Assembly: GCA_018806985.1 (NCBI GenBank)
Contig: JADANN010000374.1
Span: 310,001-374,000 of the forward strand
Source of the DNA: Angiostrongylus vasorum
Taxonomy: Eukaryota; Nematoda; Chromadorea; Rhabditida; Metastrongylidae
Direction of reading: 5' to 3'
Length of the DNA: 64,000 nt
Shown here: positions 1-12,718 of the stretch, one piece after another
How the letters are laid out: each line of letters opens with the position of its first letter
Position numbering within the stretch: position 1 is the stretch's first letter
Translations under genes and position numbers: made by a program
Notes under the pieces: generated by a model
What the model was told of the DNA's origin: nothing
Database searches by the model: none
Seen by the model: the letters and a program-made list of their open reading frames with translations, nothing else

Positions 1-1235
1 AGCAAATCGAAGATGGTGTAATTGCCGACCATCGATTTTCACCCCCGTGTTGTACCACTCCAATGTCCGCATGACGTTCTCGAGGGTGGCGATGAAAAAT
101 TTTTGGCGAGATGGTATCGCCTTGCTTGACCCTCCTTTTGACGTTGATAGAATAAATATCGTTGTAGAATACTGATATCTTCGTTGTAAAATTTCTATAC
201 TGCTCGTTAAGAATCTTTATATACTGAGCAGCATCCTCCTGACTGTCCAGGACATCCATGACTGCTTCAATCTCAGCTGAGTCAAAAGCCTTCCTTAAAT
301 CGATGAAAGTGAAACGGAGTGGTCTCTTGTGCTCTCGCGACAATTCAAACGACATATCCATACTGATTTATTTCATATGAGGGCAGGTGGACGCGGCTAT
401 TGAAGAGATTCGAGTGGTAACCATGGGTGATTTTCTCCATTGTCTTTTTGGAAACTGTAACTGTACCGTCTGTTGTCTGAGTCCAATAATTTTGGTTCTG
501 TAATTGGCGAAGTTCCGGTGGGTTTCGCAGATGCTCTTTCTAGACTCTACTGCTTCGGTCATAACTACTGCTCTTTTTTTTAAATCGTCTTTTATCGTAC
601 ATCTGCGCTGTTTTCCAAGCTCGGACGTCAGTTGGCGATTGCCTGTATCTCGTGCGATTCTACGCTGGCGTGTAAGCTCGAGTACTTTCGGAAAGAGACG
701 TCTTTTGATGGCTTTCGAACCCTCAGCTTCCATAGCACTAACGTGAAGCTTTTGAGTGAGCGGATCGCATTCCTTGTCGATGTTATCAAAACTTCATCTT
801 TCGAACAGCCGACTAATGAACTGAATAAATCCCAGTTTATAGTGGGTTCTGGGACTTCAGTTTTCGAATTTAGCCGTTTTTTTCTTCATTCCGCAAGAAA
901 TGAAATCTTCCACGAAGGAGGCGATGGTTTGATCCCGTTTAGACTTTTGGTATAGCAGCGACATCGGCTAGGTAAAAACCTCGATTTGCTATGATGTGGT
1001 CTATTTCGTTATGGTGCTCTCCATTGGGAGACCCCGCGCCTCCCGTTAAGAGTGGGACTTCTGGGATTACGAGTTACCATGGATGGTCTTGGTCGTCATG
1101 ATAAACTCAGACAACTGCTTTTCTTACTTGTTCCATTTTAATCCGTAGGTCCCCACCGTGGATCGTTTGAGCAAACACTCGTAGGAATTGAAGAAGAAAC
1201 TTCACAAATTGGACCCAATAATAAGACAAGGAACT
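1..1235 (-). mobile_element. RTE-type LINE fragment (endonuclease end + reverse transcriptase), degenerate
   Basis: On the minus strand, fragments of an RTE-clade endonuclease/reverse transcriptase can be read across several frames. Near 1050-940 the end of the endonuclease shows HNEIDHIIANR and a GSNHR form of the usual SDHR catalytic triplet. At 733-368 comes the linker with KRRLFPKVLELTRQRR and NFANYRTKI. At about 360-1 lies the RT palm, with FIDLRKAFD, QYIKILNEQY and KQGDTISPKIF. Between NFANYRTKI (about 470) and the palm (about 355) roughly 150 residues expected in this family are missing, so the copy has an internal deletion as well as stops and frameshifts. The left window edge cuts off the YADD region. 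It is a dead copy. RTE clade membership is from family knowledge; the motifs are read directly. Confidence 0.88.
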
Positions 1236-1284
1236 GTTATTTGTTGAAACACTACCTTGGCAAAGGATATCACTAAACCAAAAG

Positions 1285-1545
1285 CGCGTATAGCGCAGTT
1301 ATTAGAGATGCACTGCAATACATGCGTGTTCATCGGTTTGCTTTCGCGCCCCGGGCTCACAAAGCCTTCCGTCCCTTCGGGGTCGGTAGATCGGTATCAC
1401 ACTAGACGTGTCTGGAAGCATAAAAATACTGACATGGTTTAGCGGTAGGCCAGTATATCGCAAATCATTCTATAAGGCAGACACACACTGAGTCATCTCT
1501 GCGATGCTTGATGAAGTAGAGTGCATGGTAGGAACGAGAGCATCG
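1285..1545 (+). repeat. SINE family A, diverged copy
   Basis: A tRNA-like head with an A-box-like TATAGCGCAGTTATTAGAG is followed by the family-A body (CCTTCGGGGTCGGTAGATCGGTA) and the 3' block (GCGATGCTTGATGAAGTAGA). It is full length but much diverged and has no clear tail. Confidence 0.8.
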
Positions 1546-1862
1546 CGATCATTTAAGTGAAGAATCAGTGGAAAGTGAATGAATGAAATGAATAAAGATC
1601 TGCGGTTTGTAGATTAAAATCAAAGACAACTTCATTTTGCTGAAATGCTTTCATGTTTCGACAGAAAAGCTCTATAAAAACGAAACAGTAGCCATAATAT
1701 ACTCGAAAGAAATTGTCGTTATGATGGTTGGAGAAATGCTTCGCTGTTTTCTTACTGTAGCACACATTATTAACAATTCCTCAGTTGTTCATTTCTCATT
1801 ACGGTTTGCCTAAGAGACCTTGCAAAATTGATTCTTCATACTACTGCGTGCTTTGGGGACGC

Positions 1863-2143
1863 CTGTGGCGTGTGCGGCACAGTGGTCGAAGGCGCCCTGC
1901 AACACGCACAGGGAATCGATCTCTGCACCCTTGGCCCACCAAGCCTTCTATCCCTCCGGGGTCGGCGAATTGGTACCAGACTTCTCTGAGAGGATAGCAG
2001 CACTGGCTCGATACATCGGTAGGCCGCTGCGAGTCATTGTGAAAGCCAGGTATGCAATCAATTACCTCCAAACGATGGCTAGAGAAGTCGAATGCATGAC
2101 GCATCCCTCAGAAATTGATCAACGTCGAGAGCTTTATTCTTTT
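1863..2143 (+). repeat. SINE family A, full length
   Basis: The head reads GTGCGGCACAGTGGTCGAAGG (A box) and GGAATCGATCTC (B-box position). The central core is CCTCCGGGGTCGGCGAATTG, and the 3' end is ATTGATCAACGTCGAGAGC followed by TTTATTCTTTT. ORFs across it are accidental. Confidence 0.92.
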
Positions 2144-2520
2144 AGAGCTTTCCTGTGCTCTTCAAATTAAACAGAAGAGGCGACGTTCTAGAGAGGCCAA
2201 ATTAAAGATGGGATAAAAGAAACCATTAATTGGAGCAGATTAGCCGCTCCATCGCAATAACGTAGACATCCAGTTCTAGTCATTATAAGGAATTGTAATC
2301 GATGAACACCGGAACACATTTCTGGATGACAGCCTTGGAAATGGAGAGGAGAAGAGTATGAATCGAGGAAGATAAGAATGAATCAAATCATTTTGGTATG
2401 CTGTTGATGTGTTTGACTTTAAACCAAAGACAACGACAACCTTCGGAAATTGTGCATGCTTAGCGCAGACAGCGTTAGCAAAACCTTCACATCCACCTAT
2501 AAACCCGTAGAGTGAGTGCA

Positions 2521-2738
2521 TCGGTTAGTTAGAGCCGTCCCACTGTACAAATTTAACCGATCGAAAGTTCGATCTCGCACTGCAGGTTCACAACAACTTC
2601 CTTCGCATTGGAGTCAGAAAACTGCCACCAGGTTTGTTTGGAAATATAGGAACACTGACTCGGCTCAGCGCTAGGCAACCAAGCGATTGGCGTATCGCTA
2701 ACAGACTAGTCAACGCTGAATGCTTTATCCTTTCTCAT
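2521..2738 (+). repeat. SINE family A, strongly diverged copy
   Basis: Only parts of the consensus remain. They are a tRNA-like GAAAGTTCGATCTCGC B box, GAACACTGACTCGGCTCAGC, and an end reading TCAACGCTGAATGCTTTATCC. It is probably an old copy. Confidence 0.6.
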
Positions 2739-3514
2739 CTCACCCCCACCTAGTTCGACCTATTCTTCCATACCTTTTTGTGATGACATTCAGGTTTCTG
2801 CGAGTACATTAGAGTGGTTCATGAACATCACACATAAACTTCGATGATGACGTAGAAGAGGTTTCAGCTTGAAATTCAGGCTTATTAATTCTTCTATTCA
2901 CGTTTTACGTCCACTCAATGTGGATAAAGTTTGGGCACTTGGAAAATATCATCTGCAGCAATAAGTCTAGTCAAAAAAGCTTCCTGTTTTCGAAGTGGAA
3001 TCAGGAAACTGGATGCAAACGGCAACAACACCAGTGACAACTAAGACGTTACTTCTCACAAAACTCTGGATTCTGGATTTTCGGCTGTTACTAGAAAAGC
3101 AGTGCATCTGGGAGCTTCATGGTCATCAGCGTTTGTGAAAATTCTGAAGGTTAAGTGAGAAACTCCTCGTTTTACTTACGCGCAGTAAGCCCACTAGCCC
3201 ATCAGCCCTTCAACACAGACAGGTCAGGATGTCGCTTGGTCAATTTAAAATGCTGTCCGCCACTTCTGGAGAAATTATTGCCTCTGTCTGAACATCAGAT
3301 CAATGACGAAGCTAACGCTAAGAATCTCTTAAAGGTACGACATCACTTAAACAGGAAAAAATAAGTTGCAGGAACTACAACTCATAACCAACTGAATCAA
3401 AATGCAATTGCTGCCTGGAATAACGGATTTTAATTATTACACAGATATATAAAATCCACTTTCATCTTTAAAAAAAGTGATTGTAAGTGAAAAAAACTGA
3501 AAAAATGACACAGC
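2739..3514. other. Non-coding stretch, no gene seen
   Basis: The sequence is AT-rich without a convincing exon. At 3183-3340 there is a faint resemblance to the family A core (CCCATCAGCCCTTC, then a GGAGAAATTATTGCCTCTG block), too weak to call. Confidence 0.5.
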
Positions 3515-3835
3515 CTCAGCTTAACTGGGTTCGTTGCCGATTTGGGCTTCCCAGATCAATCCCTTTGACGAGTGATTGCTGATGGCACCGATCGATAGAA
3601 CTAGGTGAGAGACACTCGAAACGAATGACCCACATGGTGTGGTGGTGAGCGCGCTACTCCCTGGAAAGGACAATAGCGCGTTCGTTCCCTACCGCACACA
3701 CCTGCGGTCCGGCGTTTTGCAAATATCTCAGCATCATTGTTGTTGTATCACACATAATATCCTGCTATGAAAAATTGTAATAGGCAGTAAATAAAAAAAG
3801 TTAACGAAATGATTGTAATTCAGCAGAGCAGCGAA
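3515..3835 (+). repeat. Repeat family C, full-length single copy
   Basis: It starts at CCTCAGCTTAACTGGGTTCG and runs through an A-box-like CATGGTGTGGTGGTGAGCGC and B-box-like GCGTTCGTTCCC. It ends at AGGCAGTAAATAAAAAAAG. The mid-element Pol III-like boxes suggest a tRNA-derived SINE. Confidence 0.9.
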
Positions 3836-4640
3836 TATCAATCTCAAACATCCAGGAATCCGAAAAGATCGATCATGAACAGAATTTGTGCCATGCGTGG
3901 TAGAGAAAAATGTACAACGGAAGAGAGAAGCCTTGAATTTTCTCAACTCTTATGATTTCATAGCTTCATCTCGTTAATATAATCTCCTCAAGACTAACAT
4001 AAGCTTTGATGAAAGCTTCGTTGACTCTGATTCCCGCCTGCAGTAATGCATGCCTTTCAAAGGGCCAGGAAAATATTTAGAGAAACAAAACGACGAAAAA
4101 CAGCACTGCAAGTGGAGAACCTCCATGTAAATATTTAAGGAGAAGAAAGAGCAAAGAGTGAAGGAAACAGAGGAAACTTTTGAACCACAGTGGCCATTAG
4201 GGAAAACCTTGTCTGTCTGCGAGAAACTTCCTCGGTCAGTCTAAATAAGTGGCGAAGTAGCCATTTCAATTTGTAGGTAAAATATCTCGAAAATTTGCGC
4301 CACGTTAGGGAAGTGGAAATCCTCTATATCGTTTCAATGGTGGAAAATGGAGCCAATCTTCATAAACCGAAGAAAACGATCAGGGTAGATCGTGGCATGA
4401 AAACATGACATTCTCCGATCAATGTGTATCCTTTTTTCGTAGTTGGATACTTGAATTCTAAGACGGCCCTTCTTCACGAGTTCAGCGAACAGCATCACAC
4501 TTTCTATTCGTTCCTTTACCTCGTTGTCGTTGTCCATAAGTGTGGTTTGAATCAGGCACGGCGCGGATGCGATTCTCAAACCGTGATCTGTGGAACAACT
4601 ACAGCTGCGATTACAGTTGTTTGGCCTTGCTTATGAACAC
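3836..4640. other. No recognised gene
   Basis: The stretch is purine-rich with scattered short ORFs. The 81-codon minus ORF at 4334-4579 lies just beyond the C-terminal end of the LINE fragment and has no motif I recognise; it could be a LINE tail or chance. Confidence 0.4.
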
Positions 4641-5725
4641 GTCCGCCCAATGTGTAGGTGGTCGCCTTAGAAGGCGCTTTCATCCTCGCTGAGTTCATTC
4701 TGTGGTTCTTTTCCCACCTGTCGTCTGTTCTTCTCATTATATGACCGTCCCATTTTTGTTTCGCTATCGATATGTATTGTTATGGATCTCGAATTCCGAA
4801 GATGAGATAGATTTCGAAGATCAGAGCTTCGCGTTCCTGCTAGACATTGTGTGTGCCGGTTATATTTCAGAAGACATCGTTCAAGCGCTCTTTGGATAGT
4901 GGGCAGTATTCTTGACGTGGTGGAAGTATCAGCCCACGTTCCTGCTACATAATACAGCGCTAGGAGGACTGTTGAATCGAAAAGGCTAGGGTGAGTTTTG
5001 GATCAGCTACGCGGTCGGTATCTTCTTTGAGTGGCCTGAATGCGGCCCACATTGCTTTCCCTCTTCTGTCTAATTCCACCCTCATATTGTTTTCCATGTT
5101 CCACCGAACGTACAACGCACACGTCGGAGGTGGTTTCTATAGTCAGAGAACCATCCAGTTAAATCTGTTTGACACTGCACCATGGGTTTTTCATGAACTA
5201 GGTGTTCCTACTACTCATGCGCAGTCCAGTCTTTTTCCCTACTTCGCTGGGCTCATTTGGTATAGACTCTGTTTCGTTACTACTTCTAGATAAGATGATG
5301 ACCATCAGTGCATATGCCATTCTCGTACCAATCGAGCGACTTTGCTGTCTACTACAATACGACAGTAAACAGCTTTGGCGATATTGTGTCGCCCTGTCGA
5401 ACTGCTTTTCCAGTGGCTATGGCAAGAAGCAGATAGAAAAGCTGTGCCCTTGCTGTGCAATTCCCATAATAGTCAGTTAAGGTTCTTATTTAGAACGTTG
5501 CAATTCTTGGGTAATGAGCGCTGATAATATTGCATTTGTTCCGATGTTATCCAACGCTTTTTCGTAGTCGACAATAGTCAAGACTAGGGAAGATGGTTAT
5601 ACCGACAGACTTCTGTGACTCTTGACACGGTTTGGATGTAGTCCATGCAGCAAAATCCTTATCGAAATCCTGATTGCTCAACTGGTTGTCTGTATCCAAA
5701 TGCCCTGTATGCGTCTTGGATAATC
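4640..5725 (-). mobile_element. Second RTE-like LINE fragment (RT through C-terminus), degenerate
   Basis: On the minus strand, frameshifted pieces follow the order of a LINE reverse transcriptase. QSGFR and MDYIQTVSRVTEV lie near 5690-5620, then a damaged KALDN..NAILSALITQ and a damaged RQGDTISPKLF. Next come GKKTGLRM with FMKN (about 5235-5190), the RRGKAMWAAFRPLKED segment near 5070, and the C-terminal AKQKWDGHIMRRTDDRW near 4740. The motifs differ from those at 1-1235, so this is a different subfamily. Stops and shifts throughout show it is inactive. The first half of RT and the endonuclease are absent. Confidence 0.85.
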
Positions 5726-6214
5726 CTTCTCTTTTTTGTCTCCTTCTCGTTTATCCTTTCGATTTTCCATAATTTTTTTTTGTTTTTCATAGAATGCTCA
5801 ATATTCATAGATGAGTGTTTAACTGGACACCAGATATTTAATTCGTAGCTAGGTGGACATCCAGAAGGATATGTGTCGAACTCCTTCTCGGTCATGGAGA
5901 TCATTCCTAAGGACTCCATTGTCCACGACAATTCTATGTCCAGAAACAAAATCAGTCACGTTTACGTTGTAAACCATTGAAGGGCGTTTAAACAGAACGT
6001 ATTTAAAATGGACATACTAAATATGTAAACGAATAAATTGTTTATCGTGAACTACTGGGCACCATATATATGCCTATCCGAAACTGCAATAGCCCGGAAA
6101 AGCCGCAGACTTGAAAATTTGACAGCGGCACTCCTTCCTTGTACGAAGACGAGCTTACGCCAGAATAACACCAAAATACTCAAACCAACCTCATTTTAGC
6201 AAAACCTTACGACG
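5726..6214. other. Non-coding, no gene seen
   Basis: The stretch is AT-rich with no motif, repeat family or splice-flanked exon recognised. Confidence 0.5.
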
Positions 6215-6515
6215 TGGGGGGTGGGGCGTATATTGCAGTGGTTAGAGGTGTCCTGGAATACTCATGTGGTTCTTGGTTCAATCCCGGGCTGCAGTATCAC
6301 TAAGTTCTCCATTCCTCCAAGGTCAACAAATTGCTACCGAACTATGCTCGAAGGATAGAGACACTGGCCTAAGCCTTTAGTAGGGCACTGTAAGTCACTC
6401 TACAGGCTATATATACATTCAATTATCTCTAACGGTGCTTGATGAAGTCGAATGCATGGCACATCCATCAGGGATTCATCAAACCGAAACGCCTTATCCT
6501 TAACTTTTTACTTCA
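6215..6515 (+). repeat. SINE family A, diverged full-length copy
   Basis: The head TATTGCAGTGGTTAGAGG and a good B box TTGGTTCAATCCCGGGC are followed by the core CCTCCAAGGTCAACAAATTG and 3' block TTGATGAAGTCGAATGCATG, ending in TTATCCTT. The well-kept B box supports a tRNA origin for the family. Confidence 0.85.
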
Positions 6516-6852
6516 CAGGGATTTGGTTACATGTATTTGAAAGCGCATAATATCGCCGTTGCCCTGTGATTTAGTCAATTCCAGCTTGCACTGTGCATCC
6601 ATTGTGCTATCGTTTGGATGGTTGAAAATCTGAGGGTCTAACCTAAAAGTAATGACTTCGCTAAGTTTAGTGAAAATTTATTCGTTTTATAACCAGGAAC
6701 GACGTCGGGAATGAATTACAAAAATCCGTGTATGAGTTACGTCTGGTCTACAAGAAAACTCAGCTGAACACACTCCTTACTCAATGAGGTCGATTTGATC
6801 TAATTCGCTACTGAAAACAAAACGAAAGCCCAAATAGAGAATGTAGTATACT
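6516..6852. other. Non-coding spacer
   Basis: No gene or repeat is recognised between the SINE and the B element. Confidence 0.5.
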
Positions 6853-7235
6853 GGTCTTCCAGCGGTATACCGCCTCATCGTGGCTAGGAGCTGTTCCTGG
6901 GTGTCCGGCTGTGATGTGCAGAGGGAGCATTCGTCCCCACGGCAGGATCTTCCAAGCTGAGAAGAAGTCCGGCGTTTCCATCAAGAAGACCAGATAAAAG
7001 TAAGCCAATACCAGGATCTACCACCGTCGTGGTATCAAACTAGTCACATGGTGGCAAATCACCTTCTGATGCACAAATCTGGAGCCTTCCTGTAGTAGTG
7101 AAGACCTGGGTCAGACTTTGGCCAGGTTGACCTCGGGACTCCAGGGAATCACAATGGCTAGACCAGCAAACCCCATTATGCTGGGGGTCGGCACAACTAG
7201 TGAAGACGACCCATCCAAGTATCTAAGTAAATAGT
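6853..7235 (+). repeat. Repeat family B, near full-length copy
   Basis: It begins TATACCGCCTCATCGTGGCT and contains GAGAAGAAGTCCGGCG, CCAATACCAGGATC and TATGCTGGGGGTCGGCACAA. It ends at TCCAAGTATCTAAGTAA. There are five other copies in the window. No protein motif or Pol III box is evident. Confidence 0.9.
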
Positions 7236-8059
7236 AATGTGGAGCAGTAGTCTCCGTGAAATCAAAGAAGAAAGAGTTAAGATTGGGAGGTGAGGGATTC
7301 CTACTGGCAGCTCACACTGTCAAAAAAATCTCATCCCAAGATTGATCGAATCATAGGGTGAAAAGCCCATTTTGTCTCTCCTTGTGATGATTGAAGCTGA
7401 AAATGAAATTCCACAAACACTGATACCACCAAAAAAACAGCCAAGATCACTCCTTAAAACTATTCATCCGTTCAAAAAAGGCTCCTAAATCATCACTCTT
7501 CTTCCACCGTGGTCCACCAATTTTTCTTTCTTTCTTTGGGGGAGGGAGGAGATATGCTAGTGAGAAGATAACAACGTGGAATAGAAGGGATATAGAGGAC
7601 GGAAAATGCTCTAAAACCCATGGGACAAAAAAGAGTATACAAGAGAGAAACTCAAAATGGGCAATTAGGACTGGAGACCATCAAACTCAAAGATGAGGCA
7701 CAAACTCTCCTCAAAATATCGCTGATTCTACAGTTACACGAGCCAACAAGACACGACCACGAGTGGATTTAATCGCCATTTGCATCGATAGAACTCTGCG
7801 CATGTGGTTCAAGAAACTGCGACAAGGTCGACAAGGTACAAATTCACGAACAACGAGTAAACATAGTGAGAATTAGCAAACTTCACTGTAACTGTGGACT
7901 GACATACTATAAAAATATCAAGCTTGAAGGAAGGATAAAATATTAAACGAATATGGACTCCACACATCGATGTTCAGATATTCATGTTCAACAAAAGAAT
8001 ACCAGCCTAGCCCATTAGAAGGGAATGGAGGAGACCATGCAAGGGCTAGTAAACTGGAA

Positions 8060-8400
8060 TTGAAAACAAGAGAAGAGCAAGGTGACTTCCCTATCTAGCA
8101 AAAAATGCAAGGCAGTTTCACAATTAATGCCTTCTGTGGGCATCTACCGCAATGAGGACCAGCAACTATCGACAAGATTGAACTATCAGGGACCCTTGAA
8201 ATTGCAAAAATCTTATTCAAAGAATTATCAGGAGGGCCGTTCAAGGGCCGAACAATTGGTGCCTCATCGAAAAGCAATCGGAATAGTATGGCACGCTACG
8301 CAACAGTCAAACCGCATTGGGAAACCACTAAAGCAACAGTGATTTTCGACGCATCCGCAGTTCTAAGGAGTTCTCTTGATTGGGGCGAAGACTTTCATTG
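8060..8400 (+). mobile_element. Possible BEL/Pao-type LTR retrotransposon pol relic
   Basis: Two plus-strand frames give pieces resembling the start of a BEL/Pao reverse transcriptase. One is a VPHRKAIGI segment near 8255; shifted by one base, HWETTKATVIFDASAV follows near 8315-8360. TTK..VIFDASA is characteristic of that family. The relic is short, frameshifted and lacks LTRs that I can identify, so the call rests on this block. The surrounding 7240-8060 is purine-rich and may be more of the same element. Confidence 0.5.
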
Positions 8401-8727
8401 GTAACCAGTCATTCTCCCTTGAGTATGCAACATTTAGAAATGTTAACAAATCATGCGATCACGGCATCAAAAACGTAAAATATTTCTGCCATTTTAATGG
8501 TACAAAATGACCCATAATATTGCCGTAATTCACTACGACTTTGGGATGAGGGAGTAAAGAGATCATCCTCCACTACGTGGAGATTATCCTCCATTTCTAC
8601 ATATCTCGTCAGTAGCGTCAACAACCACTCCGCAACAAACACTTTTAACACATCACAGTCCTATACAGATGGTCTATGATGATCGTCAATCAATTCGACC
8701 CTGTATTGTCGTCACCATCATTACTTA

Positions 8728-8890
8728 TTAAAAGGATGAAGAGTAAAGCATTCGGTGCTACCTATCCCCCAAAAGGATGCGCCATGCATTAAACTTCGTC
8801 AAGCATTGTGGAGACGACTGTGTGCGTATCTGGACTGCACAATGACATGCGACTGCCTACCGCTGTATCGAGACAGCAGTAGGCACGGAA
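8728..8890 (-). repeat. SINE family A, truncated 3' half
   Basis: It contains AAAAGGATGAAGAGTAAAGC (tail), AAAAGGATGCGCCATGCATT and a TGCCTACCGCTGTATCGAGA remnant. The head and core are missing. Confidence 0.75.
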
Positions 8891-11325
8891 TGAAACTACT
8901 ATAACCGACCCTGTGTAAACACAGCCCCACACGCACTCTCACGGTAGCATTGCTGCTCCATTAAATCCGCTTTCTCCACATTTTCTACGCTCTTGGGCAG
9001 AATCAAGGAGTATGTCCTGCGTGGTAGACGACAAGACAAAGATTTTTTCATTCAAGACAAATATTCTTTTCCGAACCACTTTGTACAGAATAATTAAAAA
9101 ACGTGGAAGAAAGAGCAATCAAGAAATTCTTTGGATAAACGTCATGTCAAGTAGGTCAGGACAACATTCACTAGGTTTGTATTGTTGGTTGAGTTAGCAA
9201 TGTACAACGGTCGGGAAACACTGATTTATTTGCACATTGTGAATCGATCTGAATGAAGGAAAATTGTAGGGGAAAACTACTGTGGTCTTGGAAGGAACCA
9301 CTTCAGTTAGACCAGTGTTTCTCCCTAATCTGTAATTGACAATGGGTTAGAGTACAGAAGCTTTCTAATGTTGGACGGCAGTACTTGAACTGTTACTAAA
9401 AGCCTCAGCAGTTGGTTATTGCAGAGATTGTTTCCTAACTCATAAAGAAAATTCTATATTTCTATGTATCACCACATATTTCCTTTGCATGGCCATTTAA
9501 TGTCTTAGCAACTGATTTTTGCTGTACTGCTTAAATTTGAAAATGTGCCTGGCTTTAGGTAAAGACGACGTCGATAAAGACACCTTAACCTTGAAGTGCA
9601 CTTGTATAGAGCTGTTGGAATTGTCTTACCTTCTGTAAACTTTGTGCTTCTTTTTTTAGACTACTTTCTCACGTTTATCGTAGTTGATTAGCTCATTTGT
9701 GAAAAACTATCCAGTTTCTGCCTTGTGCACTTTCGCGTGTTGAGTCAGCTCCACTAAATCGCACTATCAGAGAATCTCGAGGCTTCAAAGAACTAACTCC
9801 GCTTTTCAAGAAGGAATAGAAGGCGAAGGGCTTTTTTTCTTCTTCTTCTTGCTCGCTGAATTCGTATAGTGAAATCTACCTGTTTACCTCTTCATTCATA
9901 CAATCACCATTGAACACTCTTAATCTTTTTCAGTTGTAAATCTACCACTTATTGTTGTAAACGAGCCACACAGAGTTTAGATTGTGAAGAATGTGCTTGG
10001 ATTTAGGCAAGGGAATTTGCTTTGAAGTATGGAGCAAGGTTACGCGTGATCGCAAGGCACTCCGTGCAGTTGATTTTTGGATTTTTTGAAATTTGTCCAT
10101 AACGCACATTCTTATGCAAGAAGGATCGCTTCTACATGCGAACCTCCTCCGCTATGTCTCTGGGTTTTCAAGAGCATCGAGAGTATGGTGAAAAGAAAGA
10201 ACATCGGGTTCCATGCCCACCTTTTTGACTCCACGACTACGCTACTGTAAAAAAAGGAAACTAAATGGCTCAAAGAATTGAAGGGCCACTCGATAGCCTG
10301 TTTAAGAAACAAACTCTCGAGGTTAGTGTATGAAGCGCACAGTACTACGGTGCTGATGCCATAACTTGTCGTAGTCTGGATAGCAAAATCAGGTGCGGCA
10401 CGAAATACGAAATTGCGCAGTTACGAATAAAGGCACCATAAGCCGCTGCCTTATAACCGGTCAACTGGATGAAATGGATGCTGTAATGCAGGAGGTCGGC
10501 TACGGCCGCAATGATGGATTAAATTCATATCCTGAAATCCTTGGAATGCAACATAACACAGCAACGTCAATGTGCCACCTAGGATTATCTTCTCGCCGAG
10601 AGCAGTAACGAGAAGGAGCTTTGTTCGACAATGAGACGCTTTTCCTCGCATTCCGTGAACGTGCGGAGCAGCCTTAACACCTCTGGGCTATAACAGGAAC
10701 AAGTGAGAGCTTCACTGTTTTCAGCTGGAGTCTCTTGATGATTGGACCACACTAAATTTGTAGTTGCACATAAACGTCTTAATGGGTTTATCTATTTATT
10801 TGTGGAATATTTCCAAACAAGATCTAAATTCCGACTTTGTTTTCCATGTCTTAAATATATTTTACAGCAGTCTTACGATGCCATTTATACAGCTGAGCTA
10901 CAGGTTGAACAATATGAAGTAGAGGGACTGAACTTCCAGAGATGGAATAGAATACAGAAACATTCGCCGGATACTTAGTGATCCTTCATCACAAGAAATC
11001 ATCTAGAAACACGCTCTGCTTAACTGGTAATTTTCTTGAAGGAGAAGATTTTTTCCCGGCCAGCCTCACTATGGCTGTTCAAATTCGTTATTACGAATAG
11101 TCGCCGACCCTTATAACTCTGAAATAAATTTATATACCTACCATCCTAAGAATAGGTCAGAACCAAGACAGCAGCTATTACTGAGATGAATTGATGTAAG
11201 CCGGGCTCCAATTCTTCAGCTAGTGAGACCTACCTAGTAGGGCGAACTATTGCACTTCATAGTTCGATGACCAGCGCCATAGCTCCAATCATGACGAGGC
11301 AGTACACACCAATTGGGAGGATAAG
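8891..11325. other. Mostly non-coding, one orphan exon candidate
   Basis: No repeat family is recognised over most of this stretch. A polypyrimidine-rich segment lies near 9830-9855. The only plausible coding piece is the candidate exon at 10868-10978, listed separately. Confidence 0.5.
10868..10978 (+). CDS. Candidate terminal exon of an unidentified gene
   Basis: An ATATTTTACAG acceptor is followed by an open frame of 36 residues (QSYDAIYTAELQ...KHSPDT) ending in TAG. A downstream AATAAA lies near 11122. The composition looks coding, but I could not find an upstream exon that joins in phase, and I do not recognise the peptide. It may be chance. Confidence 0.28.
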   Translation, partial: QSYDAIYTAELQVEQYEVEGLNFQRWNRIQKHSPDT

Positions 11326-11372
11326 GATAAAAGGAGAAAGCTTTCGGCGCTGATCAATTGCGAGGGTATAAA
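11326..11372 (-). repeat. SINE family A tail fragment
   Basis: AAGGAGAAAGCTTTCGGCGC and TGATCAATTGCGAGGGTAT match the last 45 bp of family A. The rest of the element is absent. Confidence 0.65.
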
Positions 11373-11407
11373 AACACAATTATTGCGAAATTAGCGAAAA
11401 CCCTGTT

Positions 11408-11690
11408 AAAAGGATAAAGCTCTCGGCGTTGATCAATCCCTCAGGGATACGCCATGCATTCGACTTCATTAAGTATCGTTGGAGGTGATTGAATGCATAT
11501 CTGGCCTTTACTCGTGACTCGCGGTGGCCTACCGATGTTTCGAGTCAGTGCTGCTATCCTCTCAGACACGTCTCGTACCAATTTGCCGACCCCGGAGGAA
11601 TGTAAGGCTTGGTGGGCCATGGGCGCCGGTGTCGATTCCACGTGTATGTCGCAGTGGCGCCTCCAACCACTGCGCCACATGCGCCCTCTG
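11408..11690 (-). repeat. SINE family A, full length
   Basis: In minus orientation, the tail AAAGGATAAAG is at the left and the tRNA-like head at the right (complement of GCGCATGTGGCGCAGTGGTT). It is one of three same-direction copies within 1.6 kb (11.4, 12.3 and 12.7 kb). Confidence 0.93.
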
Positions 11691-12329
11691 TGTTTCAATG
11701 CGCAACCCTTGAAATTCCCCAGGGATCGTTGTAGTTGGATTCTGCAAAATTCTACCAGTTAAAACAAATGCACTGATTCAAATTTTGTTACAAACAGATT
11801 TCAAAATCGTCTCAGGACAATTTCTCCGACTGATTTCGATTAGGACTAGATCGTCTAGCGTTCAACATTGTGAAACCGATGGATCAACGTATGCACATTG
11901 AAAATTCCCTCTTCTACACACTGTTTTTTTCCTTACAAACGCCTCGTATAAGGTTTGCCTTTTGAGCAATAGAAATGCGATAGTAATGAACACGATTGTT
12001 TTCAATAAGTCGTTACATCACAGTTGTTCGACCATTTTTTCACATTCTTATCGCAAGCTTACTTGTAACTCATTATTTTCAAAATTCTTTTTCCCTTCCC
12101 AGCAATTCAACTTAAGCCGAGCACGGCTGCACCAACCTCATGAAATCATAGGATGATTCGACTAAACGTCAACGCGTTGTTCCCTTGCTGACTCTTTCAC
12201 GGACTTAACTACTATGAGCATCTTGAGATTCTGAAGACCCCCGAATTACACATTTTTGGCGTAATAACTAGCACAGATTAAAGCTACACGATATGTAAAC
12301 GAGATACATCCACGTAATCAAGGTGAAGT

Positions 12330-12616
12330 AAAGGATAAAGGACAAAGCTTTCGGCGTTGATCAATCCCTGAAGGATGCGCCATACATTCGACTTCATTAA
12401 GCATCGTTTGGAGGAGAGTGAATGCATATCTGGCCTTTAAAATGATTCGCGGTGGTCTACCGATGTATCGAGCCAGTGCTGCTATCCTACCAGACAAGTC
12501 TGGTACCAATTTGCCGACCCCGGAAGGATGAAAGGTTTGCTGAGCCATACTTGCGGGGATGGACTCCATGTGTGTGTCGCAGTGGCGTCTCCAACCACTG
12601 CGCCACACGTGCCCGT
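12330..12616 (-). repeat. SINE family A, full length
   Basis: The complete head, core and 3' block are present. The tail is AAAGGATAAAGGACAAAG, showing the tandem AAGGATA-like 3' repeat. Confidence 0.93.
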
Positions 12617-12718
12617 CTAAGGTGAGGTAATAGAAAGAATTTCATCAGGCGGTGCAACGAAAAAAGTGATGCAGGCACTAGGCAAAAAACTAATCAGTTG
12701 GTTGTTTAAAGTTGTTGA